Positions 43,167-52,672 of a stretch of 64,000 nucleotides of DNA are shown in pieces. The stretch spans positions 281,093 through 345,092 of the forward strand of contig JANQFH010000056.1 of NCBI GenBank assembly GCA_028277945.1, written 5' to 3'. Each line of letters starts with the position of its first letter. The stretch's first letter is position 1. The translations under genes and the position numbers were made by a program. This DNA is from Oligoflexia bacterium. Lineage in GTDB: Bacteria > Bdellovibrionota_G > JANQFH01. Below the pieces are notes generated by a model. The model did no database searches. It was not told where the DNA came from and saw only the letters and a program-made list of their open reading frames with translations.

Positions 43167-45629
43167 ATGAATAAGAAATCTGCTCCACATCCGTATCTGC
43201 TAGGTCTTCTTCGGTTTGCAGCCCTTGTCATTTGCATGACCATTGGGCCATGGCCGCAGTCTGCCTCGACACAACCTTTTGCAGTTTCAAACAGCCCACT
43301 CACCGACCCACAAGAGGCAACCGATCTAAGCTGGCTCGAGACAGAACCTTATCGTGAGCTCAAAGCGTTGCTTGATAGCCTCGGGGACAAAGAGCGCCAA
43401 GACTTCTTGGCTGCTAAATACTATATGTCATACCTCAAGGAGCACTTTCCAGCGTTGCAAGCGTGGATTAATGCAGACCCAGCCAAACGACACCCTCGGC
43501 ACTATCCGATTATACCGGTACGGGTCTTAGATCCCGAAATCGATCAGATCATCAGCAGTCACGTCAAAACAAAGAACAGCGAACAGGCAACCGCATTAAA
43601 GGGTTTGTTACAAGGATTGGCTTCTCCACAGCGTGTAGAAATTCTGCAATATCTATTTGAACTATACGGCCGCTTTAGTCCTGACGCAACAGCCAAGTTC
43701 AAAGCAGACATCAACAACGATCATAGAGAGTCGCCTAGAGACTGGGTGCTATTCCGACAGCAAGAAGGCTTTGCACCTTCCCCGCGGACAGCAGAGCAGG
43801 ATTCCTTAGCACGAGACTTTGATGAATTAAGAGAGAGCGCTCCTCAATTGAACGACTTACCAGATCTTGGCAACGAGGATTATTATACCTATGTCAGGAA
43901 CTCAGGAGTTGAGTTTTTGGAAGTTTCATTTAGCCATATCCGTCCGTACCTTCCTGACATTATTGGTCTCTTGTCTGACGACCGGCTAGGACAGAAGCCG
44001 CTCGCGGATGAGCAAAAAAGAGTCCGCCAGACCGTTCGCAGAACGCTTGTCAAACTATTTTCCAACCAACAGCTGTCGAAGGCGTTCGAATTGTGGCAGA
44101 TCACGGAAGAAAAACATTTTGAGATGCTCAACACTTTAGTAACTCTTTTTGGACGCCTGCCTGACCCACGGCTCTTTGCCTATTTAGCGGAGCCGCTTAC
44201 CTTTTCACGGGAACAACGAGCCCAGCTGCACCACGTTGGCGGTCTACGCGGTCTGCAGGGCTTTTATGCTAATCTGCTTGCCGTTTTAGATGAGGAAGCA
44301 GAAACAGACGAGAACCAAGATCGACTAAAAGATCCGCGTTCTAGGACCGCTACTGTCACGCTACTTGAACAGCCAGGCGGACTACTAGAATATTATGAGG
44401 CAGAAGTAAAACCAGCCATAGACGATGAAAGAGATCGTCTAGATATTTTACAGAGAATTATAGCTGGAAAACCTCTTGATTCTATCGTCGCGGACTTCGA
44501 TGACTTGAGCTCATCAGATGCAGTGGTGGATAGAGTTTTTTCAGGCCGTGGGTTAAGACAATTAGCGCCTACATCAAGAGAAAGGTATGAACAGTTTAAA
44601 CGTCAATATGCAGGAAGCGAAGCAAGGCTTCTAGGTTGGATCAATGCCGGACTTTGGCATCGTCCGGCTATTAGCCTAAAATTCAATGGAAGCAACAACT
44701 CATTTGCAACTTATCATACGCTAGGTGATATAGAGTTCTCAGCCAACAGAAGACTAGATTCCGAGCTCGCGGTTGAAGCTTTTGGGTTATTCGTTGACTC
44801 ACAACTTGACCTCTTGACCTATTCTCATTTTGCTAAATCGGGTGAGAATGCTGCAACATGGAGGCGCCATGCTAACACTGAGCCACTGTCAGTAGTCTCC
44901 GGACTTCGTCACCGAGTCATCAACCCTACAAAGCCGTTCTCGTACGACGTCGATATACATTATCAGAGTGAGGAACGCATATTTTTAAGGAATACACCTT
45001 ATCATTATTACACCTTAGACCACCTATCTGCCAGCGTGGACCGCTTTCCCGAGGAGGATCCACAGCATCTGAAGTTAGCTAGCTATGTCTACGAATACAC
45101 TTCTATGGTCAATTTGGAAAACAAGAGGATGGAGCAGCAGTTTCTAGGAAACCATCCTGAACTAGTAGAAATGGAACAGGAGAAAGAGACAATTCACTTA
45201 CTAGTTATGGAATTGCTAACTACAAAGAAAGATGATCCAAATAGTTTCACAGATGATGATCAAGCCGACCTCGACCGCTACGAACATCGATTAACTCAGC
45301 TATATGATAGCAGTTTGGATTTGCGCATTCAGCTCAGTCGTCAGAAAATGTCTCTTTCGGGTGGTGAAGCTTTCTACATTCTCTACCATCTTGCACACCC
45401 AAATCCGGCTCACAACGTCCCATATGTAAGGGTGGGTGACGAAAACCCATGGAAGAGTGCTCTCATTCGAGAGAGGTTTAATCGCGAGGAAGAACTGGAT
45501 ATCGTCGTAGGATTTGCCAAGGTGTTAAACTCGCTCGTGTATTTGAGTTATTACGATCTCAATCTGGATGGCCTGGTAGACCAAAAAGATACTGAGTTGT
45601 TCCGCAGGATAGCTGGAGCAGTGACCTAA
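43167..45629 (+). CDS. large secreted protein of unknown family with EF-hand/dockerin-like tail
   Basis: 820 residues from ATG 43167; a TTG at 43158 is in frame. A signal peptide (LLRFAALVICMTIGPWPQSAS) leads into a long, mostly helical, charged protein with no repeat or known domain that I recognise (for example QATALKGLLQGLASPQRVEILQYLFELYGRF and FEMLNTLVTLFGRLPDPRLFAYLAEPL). The middle part is rich in Phe/Tyr/Asn. The last 30 residues contain DLNLDGLVDQKDTELFRRIAG, a single DxNxDGxVDxxD calcium loop like those of dockerins and EF-hands. No Shine-Dalgarno is visible. Base composition becomes AT-rich from about 44.3 kb. Exported, possibly surface-attached or proteolysed; role unknown. Confidence 0.75.
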   Translation: MNKKSAPHPYLLGLLRFAALVICMTIGPWPQSASTQPFAVSNSPLTDPQEATDLSWLETEPYRELKALLDSLGDKERQDFLAAKYYMSYLKEHFPALQAWINADPAKRHPRHYPIIPVRVLDPEIDQIISSHVKTKNSEQATALKGLLQGLASPQRVEILQYLFELYGRFSPDATAKFKADINNDHRESPRDWVLFRQQEGFAPSPRTAEQDSLARDFDELRESAPQLNDLPDLGNEDYYTYVRNSGVEFLEVSFSHIRPYLPDIIGLLSDDRLGQKPLADEQKRVRQTVRRTLVKLFSNQQLSKAFELWQITEEKHFEMLNTLVTLFGRLPDPRLFAYLAEPLTFSREQRAQLHHVGGLRGLQGFYANLLAVLDEEAETDENQDRLKDPRSRTATVTLLEQPGGLLEYYEAEVKPAIDDERDRLDILQRIIAGKPLDSIVADFDDLSSSDAVVDRVFSGRGLRQLAPTSRERYEQFKRQYAGSEARLLGWINAGLWHRPAISLKFNGSNNSFATYHTLGDIEFSANRRLDSELAVEAFGLFVDSQLDLLTYSHFAKSGENAATWRRHANTEPLSVVSGLRHRVINPTKPFSYDVDIHYQSEERIFLRNTPYHYYTLDHLSASVDRFPEEDPQHLKLASYVYEYTSMVNLENKRMEQQFLGNHPELVEMEQEKETIHLLVMELLTTKKDDPNSFTDDDQADLDRYEHRLTQLYDSSLDLRIQLSRQKMSLSGGEAFYILYHLAHPNPAHNVPYVRVGDENPWKSALIRERFNREEELDIVVGFAKVLNSLVYLSYYDLNLDGLVDQKDTELFRRIAGAVT

Positions 45630-45851
45630 TCTTTGATGGAACTGTTTCCGCTACTGTCACGCTACTTCCAAGGTTGCAGCCATAAACAAGTCACGCCACT
45701 GTGCAAAATCTGCGTATGTCGCTACCGGCTCATTTGTGTAGAAGCATTCTAACCTATTAAAATTATTTGAATTATTCTTTTGAATAGGGCACCTGGCCGA
45801 CGGCATGAATCTTGAACTACTGCCTAGGCAGAGAAGCGAGGCTAGAGAACC

Positions 45852-47072
45852 ATGCAGACTAAAACACTCCTATCCACCATCGCTATGCTGCTATTGCTGG
45901 TTTTACTCACCGTCTTCAACGGCTGCGGCAATGAGGATGAACAACCGGTAGATCTGCCGCTGGTGGAGTCCACGGATCCAGGTATCGTCTCCACAGAACC
46001 GCCACTCGACGAAGAAGAGCCTGGTGCATTAGAAGCTCTCAACCTTTACGCCAAAATAGATGGCGAAGCGGGGGTAAGCTCTGAATACACCTCTGCTGCA
46101 GACTTTACCTTCAAACGCTTCTTTGTTCGCAATCAATCCCTTGACCCTGTGTGGATTAGTACCGACGGCAATGCCGCATTTATTACCCTAAAGTTTCCAC
46201 AGCAGGTGAACTTGGCCCGCCTCATGCTCTGGGACATTGCCAACTTTACCGATAGCAGTGGTACCAGTGTCGCCATAGACCTTCAAGGCGGCCGATTAAC
46301 CTTCCGCAATGAAGTGACCAATCAAAATCCACAGGATGTACTCTTTGAGTCCCTGCCGCCTGACGGCAACACACCGCTGGTCATCAGCTCGGTTCAAGGC
46401 TACACGGTCACCGAGCTCACCCTGCGTATTAGCAATTCCCAGGACTTGGTCGGTGGTCTACCTTCAGGCTTGAACCGTTCTGGTTTAGCTGAATTGCAGG
46501 TGGTTGGCAGTCGCGTTGACGAGGCAGTTGCGCGTACCAACGTTGCCAAGTTTGCCATGCTCGAGTCGCTGGTTACTATTAAAAAGGACGATACTGGTAC
46601 TCCTAACCACAGCAAGTTTGGCATCTTCAACCTGGTTGACGAGGCGAGTGATGCTGAAGGCTGCACAGCCCTGCCTAGCGATGGTGATGCCTTCGTTAGC
46701 CAGGGTGGCGGAGTCAACAGCGGTTTTATTGTCAAGTTTAGTGGCAATAATGATTTTAAATACCTTATTGATAAAGTCGTGGTTTGGGATCTTAAACCCA
46801 GCCCGGCTACGCCAAAAGTTCTCAGCTTTCGCCTTAAGTTTGATGATCAGTCCACCACCAGCGAAATAACCTTACCAAAAGAGGTCACGCCTCGCTGCAA
46901 AGTAGTGGATCTAACCGACACTGCTATCGTGCCAGCGGCCAGTAGTGCCGGAGTCACAACCAACTCAGTGGAGTTTATCATCACAGACTTCGAACCTGCA
47001 GCAGAGGGTAGCGATGTCGAGAAACAGTCTACCGGCCTCACGGAATTGCGTATCTTTGGTAAGAAGAATTGA
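45852..47072 (+). CDS. lipoprotein with two discoidin-like beta-sandwich repeats
   Basis: 406 residues. Signal peptide with lipobox ending VFNGC, so C25 is lipidated. After an acidic Pro-rich linker there are two halves of about 165 residues with parallel landmarks: LARLMLWDIANF and IDKVVVWDLKPS; then SGLAELQVVGSR and TGLTELRIFGKK at the end of each half. This pattern matches F5/8 type C (galactose-binding-like) sandwiches. Cysteines C and C in the second half may pair. It probably binds carbohydrate or a surface ligand. It follows the 820-residue secreted protein after a 222-base gap with no gene. Confidence 0.75.
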   Translation: MQTKTLLSTIAMLLLLVLLTVFNGCGNEDEQPVDLPLVESTDPGIVSTEPPLDEEEPGALEALNLYAKIDGEAGVSSEYTSAADFTFKRFFVRNQSLDPVWISTDGNAAFITLKFPQQVNLARLMLWDIANFTDSSGTSVAIDLQGGRLTFRNEVTNQNPQDVLFESLPPDGNTPLVISSVQGYTVTELTLRISNSQDLVGGLPSGLNRSGLAELQVVGSRVDEAVARTNVAKFAMLESLVTIKKDDTGTPNHSKFGIFNLVDEASDAEGCTALPSDGDAFVSQGGGVNSGFIVKFSGNNDFKYLIDKVVVWDLKPSPATPKVLSFRLKFDDQSTTSEITLPKEVTPRCKVVDLTDTAIVPAASSAGVTTNSVEFIITDFEPAAEGSDVEKQSTGLTELRIFGKKN

Positions 47073-47104
47073 CGAGAGCTGATTTAAGGCCCCTTTGAAG
47101 CGCT

Positions 47105-47632
47105 CTATTCCACTTTCTCTAGAAGTCTTGCAACCGCTGCTAAGACCTTGTCACTACTACTGGTCATCTTCAACAGACGCAGTCGTTGTTTAAAGTTTTC
47201 CTGGCGCACTGGTGGTTGCATCACAACACTCTTTTCCAACTGCTCCAAAGCGGGTAGAAGCAGCTCAGGATCGGTTGCATCGAGAAATAGTGTCAGGCTA
47301 TCCCACTCTTTTGGCAAGCCAAACTTCTTTACAAACTGTAAACAGGCCTTGTTAATCTCGGCGTCGCCGCGCGCCTGACGAATCTTCTTTAACTGCTTCT
47401 CTTGTTCGGGATTTGGTTTGCCACCGCTGAAGAGCTGTTCTAACTGTTTCTTGTAGCGATCTTTTTTGTAGTCCTGTCGTGACGGCCTTGGATCACGACT
47501 CTCTGGCTCTGCTTCGCGATGACTGCTACGGTCGCGTCTTCGATCGAGCTCGCGCCAACTGGGACGACGGTCGTCATCATCGTCGCGCTCGTCTCGTCGC
47601 GAAAAGGGCTCAAATCCATCAAAGCGTCGCAT
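47105..47632 (-). CDS. charged hypothetical protein
   Basis: 175 residues. The first 60 are a low-complexity Arg/Asp stretch (RRDERDDDDDRRPSWRELDRRRDR), followed by a compact helical domain (INKACLQFVKKFGLPKEWDSLTLFLDATDPELLLPALEQLE, KQRLRLLKMTSSSDKVLAAVARLLEKVE). The N-terminus could bind nucleic acid or be disordered. No signal peptide. Convergent with the lipoprotein gene and divergent from ridA. Unknown family to me, although small helical proteins like this occur widely in deltaproteobacteria. Confidence 0.65.
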   Translation of the reverse strand: MRRFDGFEPFSRRDERDDDDDRRPSWRELDRRRDRSSHREAEPESRDPRPSRQDYKKDRYKKQLEQLFSGGKPNPEQEKQLKKIRQARGDAEINKACLQFVKKFGLPKEWDSLTLFLDATDPELLLPALEQLEKSVVMQPPVRQENFKQRLRLLKMTSSSDKVLAAVARLLEKVE

Positions 47633-47714
47633 GTCCTATACCTTACAAAATTTTCTAATTGTTGCAATCGTAAGATGAGACGAGTAGCATCTTGCCGGAA
47701 AGCCGAAGGAGAGT

Positions 47715-48104
47715 ATGAAAAAAAAGTCGATCTGTACTGACCGCGCGCCCCAGGCTATTGGACCTTATAGCCAGGCTATGCAAGCAGAAAGACTCCTGTT
47801 CATCTCAGGCCAAATTGCCATTGACCCAACGACCCAGAAAGTCTGTCTCTTTGATGGCTCGGTCGCTGAGCAGACACGGCTAGCGCTTAACAACCTCAAA
47901 GCGATCGTCGAGTCCCAAGATCTCAACCTCAACCACATCGTCAAAACTACCGTCTACCTCACCGATATGGCTGAGTTTGGCAACATGAACCGCATCTACA
48001 GTGAGTTCTTCAATGACTCCAAACCAGCACGCGCAACGGTGGCCGTGACAGCCCTACCCGGCGGCGTCAGCGTTGAAATTGAGGCCATCGCCGTGTTAGG
48101 TTAG
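47715..48104 (+). CDS. ridA: RidA-family enamine/imine deaminase
   Basis: 129 residues. Family motifs: APQAIGPYSQAMQAERLLFISGQ, GSVAEQTRLALNNLKAIVE, VKTTVYLTDMAEFG and the key arginine in KPARATVAVTALPGGVSVEIEAIA. It hydrolyses reactive 2-aminoacrylate released by PLP enzymes. AGGAG precedes the ATG at 47715 with good spacing. It begins a run of closely spaced genes to 51164. Confidence 0.95.
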   Translation: MKKKSICTDRAPQAIGPYSQAMQAERLLFISGQIAIDPTTQKVCLFDGSVAEQTRLALNNLKAIVESQDLNLNHIVKTTVYLTDMAEFGNMNRIYSEFFNDSKPARATVAVTALPGGVSVEIEAIAVLG

Positions 48105-48108
48105 GGCC

Positions 48109-48753
48109 ATGCCCTGCACAGCTGCACCCTGGTTCTATCCTATCGTCGACACTCTGGAAAAACTGCAGGGCATGATCCAACTCGGCTACCGTTGGATTCA
48201 GCTGCGCAAAAAGAACGCTGATGAAGACTTTCTTCGCAGCGCCATCAACACCTGGCATGCTGAGCGTCTGCATGCTGGACAAAAACTCATCCTCAACGAC
48301 CACGCTGCAGCTGCTTTGAGTCTGGGCTTTGATGGTGTTCACCTGGGCCAGGAAGACCTCCAACAGCAACAACGCTGGATCGCTAGAGTCAAACAGGCAG
48401 ACAAGATAGTCGGAATCTCCACCCACAACCTAGAGGAAGCCCGGGCCGCTGTCGCCATAAAACCAAGCTACATCGCCATTGGACCGCTCTTTGTATCCGC
48501 CACAAAACCGCAACTCAGACCGCGTTCCTTTGATCAGAGTGTCGCCATGCTCAAGGCCGTGAAGCGTAGTTGCAACCTGCCTACGGTTGCCATTGGCGGC
48601 ATCTGTCAAACCAATGCCAAAGCACCGTTCGCTGCCGGCTTCTCCACCGTTGCCTTTATAAACTGGTGTGATGAGCTGCTTGCACAGAGAGTCTCCGCAC
48701 CCGTGCTTGCTGAGCGTCTGCACCTGCAGCGTGAGCACCACCCAAACCGCTGA
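48109..48753 (+). CDS. thiE: thiamine-phosphate synthase
   Basis: 214 residues. ThiE motifs: IQLRKKNADED, LILNDHAAAALSLGFDGVHLGQEDL, GISTHNLEEA, YIAIGPLFVSATKP and PTVAIGGICQTNA. It joins HMP diphosphate and thiazole phosphate. It starts four bases after ridA. No TPP riboswitch is seen upstream, and no other thi genes are in the window. The TenI-type regulators share this fold, but the active-site residues favour an enzyme. Confidence 0.88.
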   Translation: MPCTAAPWFYPIVDTLEKLQGMIQLGYRWIQLRKKNADEDFLRSAINTWHAERLHAGQKLILNDHAAAALSLGFDGVHLGQEDLQQQQRWIARVKQADKIVGISTHNLEEARAAVAIKPSYIAIGPLFVSATKPQLRPRSFDQSVAMLKAVKRSCNLPTVAIGGICQTNAKAPFAAGFSTVAFINWCDELLAQRVSAPVLAERLHLQREHHPNR

Positions 48754-48761
48754 GCTGCTAG

Positions 48762-49790
48762 ATGCTACCCTGGGATCAAGCGATCTTACCGTTGCTTAGT
48801 ATCTTTGCTCTTCTTATCGGCACCACGCTGGTGCTGCTACTTGGCTCCCATTTTAACACTCGACGCCTCAAAGCTCGAAAGCGCCAGCTTGGTGAGCAGC
48901 TCATACGCATCCACAAATTTCCGCAACGCTACCAGCGGCTCTTGCGTGTTCTGCTCAGCGCAAAGACCTACCGTGTCGAGGCGCTCTTCGAACGTTTGGC
49001 CAAGCAAGAGATCCAACAGATCAACAGAACCAACATCCCCAAAAAACTACGCCGCCTAGCCGAAAAAGGACGAAAATGGCAACGTGTCCGTGCCATGCTG
49101 CTGCTTGGCCTGCTGCAAGACAGTCAAGCTGTGAGTCTGTTGCGACAACAGGCGTTGCACAATGACCGAGATCTTGCCTACGCCGCGGTAGCAGCCCTTG
49201 GTCGCTACGCAGATGAGAGCAACGCACGCTTTCTCATTAGCCTGCTCTCCAGTCGGTATACGATCAATGGCAGTCGCGTTGCTAGTGTCCTTGAGGGCAT
49301 GCGCCTCAATCTAGCGGAACACCTACTTACCACCCTAGAGCTTAAAGACAACAAAGCACGCTTTTGGGCAGCAACCCTGCTTGGTCGGTATGATCAGCAA
49401 CGCGTCCGCAAAGCGCTTGTGCAGCACCTCGATGATGACGATGCGAACGTGCGCGCCGCGGCTGTCGACAGCCTTGGAAGAGTTGGCGATGCCTCCTGTG
49501 CCACAGAGCTCATACGCGCGCTTAACGATGATGTCTGGTACGTACGGGCGCATGCAGCTCTCGCCTGTGGACAGACACACCAGTACCAATCCGTGCCAAC
49601 ACTCATGACCTTACTCGCTGATCCGTTCTGGTGGGTACGCTTTGATGCGGCTGAGGCAATTACCATGCTGATGCAAGGAACGCACTCTAAAAAGATCCGA
49701 GATCAGCTTCTGGAGCAAGTCGACGCACCAGATCCCTTTGCTCGCCATATGATCACAGCTATCCTTGCCAATAACCGTGAAGCGGTATGA
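48762..49790 (+). CDS. membrane-anchored HEAT-repeat protein
   Basis: 342 residues. One N-terminal membrane segment (LLSIFALLIGTTLVLLLGS) is followed by a basic juxtamembrane region and an array of HEAT-like repeats, for example VRAMLLLGLLQDSQAVSLLRQQ, AYAAVAALGRYADESNARFLI, NVRAAAVDSLGRVGDASCATELI, VRAHAALACGQTHQYQSVPTLM. HEAT arrays are protein-binding scaffolds. It lies 9 bases after thiE and 12 bases before the glycosyltransferase, a pairing found in other deltaproteobacteria, so it may scaffold that enzyme. Confidence 0.85.
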   Translation: MLPWDQAILPLLSIFALLIGTTLVLLLGSHFNTRRLKARKRQLGEQLIRIHKFPQRYQRLLRVLLSAKTYRVEALFERLAKQEIQQINRTNIPKKLRRLAEKGRKWQRVRAMLLLGLLQDSQAVSLLRQQALHNDRDLAYAAVAALGRYADESNARFLISLLSSRYTINGSRVASVLEGMRLNLAEHLLTTLELKDNKARFWAATLLGRYDQQRVRKALVQHLDDDDANVRAAAVDSLGRVGDASCATELIRALNDDVWYVRAHAALACGQTHQYQSVPTLMTLLADPFWWVRFDAAEAITMLMQGTHSKKIRDQLLEQVDAPDPFARHMITAILANNREAV

Positions 49791-49802
49791 GAGCATAAGA
49801 CG

Positions 49803-51164
49803 ATGATTCAAGACGGTATCGACATTTTCTTGCAGCTGCTGTTTGTAACTACCCTGTTGCTGCTGCTCCACCGGCAGATGCACCATAGTGTCCTCATCCT
49901 CCGTGAACTCTACGAACGAAGGCGGGAAGGTCTCAGGCAACAACATCAGGATATGCAGATGGTGCTGCACTCTCGCCATACCATTCCCATCTCGGTCGTC
50001 GTTACAACCGAGCAAAATGAAGAGGACCTAAAGAGAACCATTGACTCGCTACTACAACAGTCTTACCCACTCTTTGAAATCATTGTTGTCTACGCTGCCG
50101 ACCTAAAACTAGCCACGGGTGACATTGGCAAACAATACCAAGTGAAACAGGTCACGCGTCTTTTTAGCAAGCTGTTGCATAGCAAAAGCATCCAAGCGGT
50201 CTACCGCTCAAAGTCGCACCCGCAGCTGACCTTTTTAGCCAAAGCAGGTACAGAGCAGTGGGATCATCTCAATGCCGGCTTAAACCTTGCGCGTTATCGT
50301 TATGTAGCCACGGTTGCCGCTGGCGTGTACCTGCAAAATGAGGCGCTGCTTAAACTGGTTCGGCCAGCGCTCTTCAACCCTAAAGCGATTGTCGCTGTTG
50401 CCGCGCCGGTTACCCTCAGCGACCCCATGGAGACAGCAGCAGAGACTGCCAAGCGTGAAAAGGCCTTACCAAGTTCCTTTTGGCGTGGCCTGCAGGCGCT
50501 GCAGCAACAACGGCACTCCTTGTTGAACCGCTTTGGCTGGAAACAGAGCCATTGCTTTATTGCTGGCAAGGAGGCTCAGGTTGGCAGAGATACGCTGGTG
50601 TTGTGGCGGCGTGATTTCATTGTGCAGGTCGGCGGCTTTGCCCAAGGCGGCGCCTTTGAGATCAGTGTGCGACTCCATGAGCACTCCCACCGCCACCAAC
50701 ATCGTTTCCAACTGGTTAACCTTGCTGATGCCGTAGGCTCTGCGCCCGCGAGCAAACAGCTGCGTGACTTTGTTCAGAGAAAGCAGCAGCAGACGCGCAA
50801 CGTAAGAGAGGTATTACGACGGTACCGCTTTATGATCTTCAACCGGCGTTATGGCCTGCTTGGTCTTTGGCTCTTGCCCATGCAGTGGCTAGAGAGTCGT
50901 CTCGAGCCCTGGTTGGAGCTCTCGCTATTTAGTCTCATCCCTCTTGGTGCTGCTTACGGAGCGCTCTCTTGGAGCGGTTGGCTGGCGCTGCTGATCCTGC
51001 TCATTGGCACCTCCATGTGGCACCAGCTGCTCACTCTCTGGTCGCTACCCCAGCTTACGCACACAGCAAAGACAGCTCACCTCGCCTCTCTCATTGCCGC
51101 GGCGCTAGGAGAGCAGGCTGGCTTTGCCCAGATGAACATGGCCATCCGTGCCCGCCTGCTCTAA
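49803..51164 (+). CDS. glycosyltransferase family 2-like membrane protein with degenerate catalytic motifs
   Basis: 453 residues. One N-terminal hydrophobic segment (FLQLLFVTTLLLLLH) precedes a GT-A-like domain (ISVVVTTEQNEEDLKRTIDSLLQQSYPLFEIIVV). C-terminal membrane segments follow (LGLWLLPMQ, LSLFSLIPLGAAYGALSW, LALLILLIGTSMWHQLL). The usual DxD motif is not found: the matching place reads VATVAAGVYLQNEAL, and only a QxxR-like QQTRN remains near residue 330. It is therefore either an inactive paralogue or uses other residues. It probably works with the HEAT protein just upstream. Confidence 0.75.
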   Translation: MIQDGIDIFLQLLFVTTLLLLLHRQMHHSVLILRELYERRREGLRQQHQDMQMVLHSRHTIPISVVVTTEQNEEDLKRTIDSLLQQSYPLFEIIVVYAADLKLATGDIGKQYQVKQVTRLFSKLLHSKSIQAVYRSKSHPQLTFLAKAGTEQWDHLNAGLNLARYRYVATVAAGVYLQNEALLKLVRPALFNPKAIVAVAAPVTLSDPMETAAETAKREKALPSSFWRGLQALQQQRHSLLNRFGWKQSHCFIAGKEAQVGRDTLVLWRRDFIVQVGGFAQGGAFEISVRLHEHSHRHQHRFQLVNLADAVGSAPASKQLRDFVQRKQQQTRNVREVLRRYRFMIFNRRYGLLGLWLLPMQWLESRLEPWLELSLFSLIPLGAAYGALSWSGWLALLILLIGTSMWHQLLTLWSLPQLTHTAKTAHLASLIAAALGEQAGFAQMNMAIRARLL

Positions 51165-51213
51165 GCAGAGAGACCACACATGCTTTCCTATTTCTATTTC
51201 GCGGATTTTGCGC

Positions 51214-51219
51214 TATATT
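51214..51219 (+). promoter_or_regulatory. possible -10 for citrate synthase gene
   Basis: TATATT at 51214-51219, about 65 bases before the GTG start; a poor -35 (TTTCTA) lies 17 bases upstream. AGGAG at 51273-51277 is the ribosome-binding site that decides the start codon. Confidence 0.3.
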
Positions 51220-51285
51220 GCGCCCCGCCTCTACAAAGTGGCGACGGGCCCCATTCAAAATCTTTCTACGCTAGGAGTTGTGACC

Positions 51286-52422
51286 GTGAGCAATAAGGTC
51301 GTGCCCGGACTAGCGGGCGTTCCCGTAACTCAGTCAACCATCAGCTTTGTCGATGGTCAAAAGGGTACTCTCGAATACCGTGGTATCCGTATTGAGGAGT
51401 TGGCAGAGCAAAGCCACTTTATTGAATCTGCCTATCTGCTTCTCTACGATAGCCTGCCCAATGCCACACAGCTAAAAGCGTGGCAGCAAAAGATTTGGCC
51501 TTATCGCCATTTGCACCCTGAACTGATCGAGCTCATTGGCAGACTGCCGAAAGATGGTCACCCCATGCAAGCACTGGCCGCTTCCATCTGTGCGCTCGGC
51601 ATGAGCAAACCCGACCAAGCCGCCGTTGATGCGGCCAAAGACGATGAGGTAACTGCCTGTCTGCTGGGTGCCATACCAACTATGGTGGCTGCCTTTCATC
51701 GTTACCGCACCGGCAACCAGCCAGTAGAGGCTGACGACACTTTAGATTACGCCGGTAACTTTTTGTGGATGCTCACCGGTAAAAAACCCGACGCCCTACA
51801 GAGTCGCATTCTTGACATCACCCTGATCCTCCACGCCGATCATGGCCTTAATGCCTCTACCTTTGCCTCCCGGGTTGCTGGTTCAACCTTGACCGATCCT
51901 TACATGCTGTTAGCCGCAGCCGTGAGCACGTTAAAGGGACCGCTCCATGGCGGCGCCAACGAAGCAGTACTCAAGCAGCTGCGTGACATTGGCAAGGTTG
52001 AAAAGGTAAAAAGCTGGATGGAAAAAAAGTTGGCTGCCAAAGAAAAGGTTATGGGCTTGGGTCACCGTGTTTACAAGGTGAAGGACCCACGTGCCAAGGC
52101 TTTGGAGAAGTTAGTACCGCAACTCTTTGAACAACACGGCCACAACCAACTCTATGCGATTGCCAAAGAGCTCGAGCGGGTTGCCAACGATCTTCTTGGA
52201 TCAAAGGGCATCTATCCGAATGTCGATTTCTTCTCAGGCTTAGTTTACGACAAGCTTGGTATCCCCACAGATCTCTTCACACCCATTTTTGCCATGGCGC
52301 GCACTCCAGGTTGGCTCGCCCATTGGCGCGAGCAGATGCAGGACAACCGCATCTACCGACCCGCACAAGTCTACGTTGGCAAACACGACGCATCCTACGT
52401 GCCACTTACAGACCGTTCGTAG
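51286..52422 (+). CDS. gltA: citrate synthase
   Basis: 378 residues from GTG 51286, eight bases after AGGAG. A longer frame from 51148 has no ribosome-binding site. Family motifs: DGQKGTLEYRGI, LILHADHGLNASTFASRV, STLKGPLHGGANEAVL, MGLGHRVYKVKDPRAK and PNVDFFSGLVY, with the catalytic His and Asp residues in place. It condenses oxaloacetate with acetyl-CoA at the entry of the TCA cycle. A 2-methylcitrate synthase cannot be excluded by motif alone, and a methylmalonyl-CoA mutase is present at the left edge. Confidence 0.93.
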   Translation: MSNKVVPGLAGVPVTQSTISFVDGQKGTLEYRGIRIEELAEQSHFIESAYLLLYDSLPNATQLKAWQQKIWPYRHLHPELIELIGRLPKDGHPMQALAASICALGMSKPDQAAVDAAKDDEVTACLLGAIPTMVAAFHRYRTGNQPVEADDTLDYAGNFLWMLTGKKPDALQSRILDITLILHADHGLNASTFASRVAGSTLTDPYMLLAAAVSTLKGPLHGGANEAVLKQLRDIGKVEKVKSWMEKKLAAKEKVMGLGHRVYKVKDPRAKALEKLVPQLFEQHGHNQLYAIAKELERVANDLLGSKGIYPNVDFFSGLVYDKLGIPTDLFTPIFAMARTPGWLAHWREQMQDNRIYRPAQVYVGKHDASYVPLTDRS

Positions 52423-52488
52423 CCTAGCCTATTCCAGAGACTAGTACCCTCGCAAAGACGACGATGAATGAAATGATACGGAATACTG

Positions 52489-52612
52489 TTGCACACAACC
52501 CGCTGTAGCGACGGTGCGGCAACCTGAGAGAAAATAAAGCGCAGGCGAATGGAATGAGCCGAGCCATTTCTCGAAGGTTGTCGCACCGTCGCTAGTGCAG
52601 AGCACGTGCAAG
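52489..52612. repeat. long palindromic element, family 1 (copy C)
   Basis: Inner arms GCGACGGTGC (52508-52517) and GCACCGTCGC (52583-52592); outer TTGCAC/GTGCAA and CTG/CAG also pair. The core (GAGAGAAAATAAAGCGCAGG … GAGCCATTTCTCGAAGG) matches copies A and B near 5.8 kb. Compared with copy A, arm bases have changed on both sides in a way that keeps pairing. It lies in the 312-base gap 52423-52734, which also holds the terminator at 52673 and no gene. Confidence 0.8.
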
Positions 52613-52672
52613 AAAATTAAATACCATCCCACCTATTGAGGTTTGTGACAGGTCGCCGAGACCAAATAATAA

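Noticed and set aside
51148..51285. Longer citrate synthase N-terminus
   Set aside because: Overlaps the glycosyltransferase end, lacks a ribosome-binding site, and is not part of the family; AGGAG points to GTG 51286.
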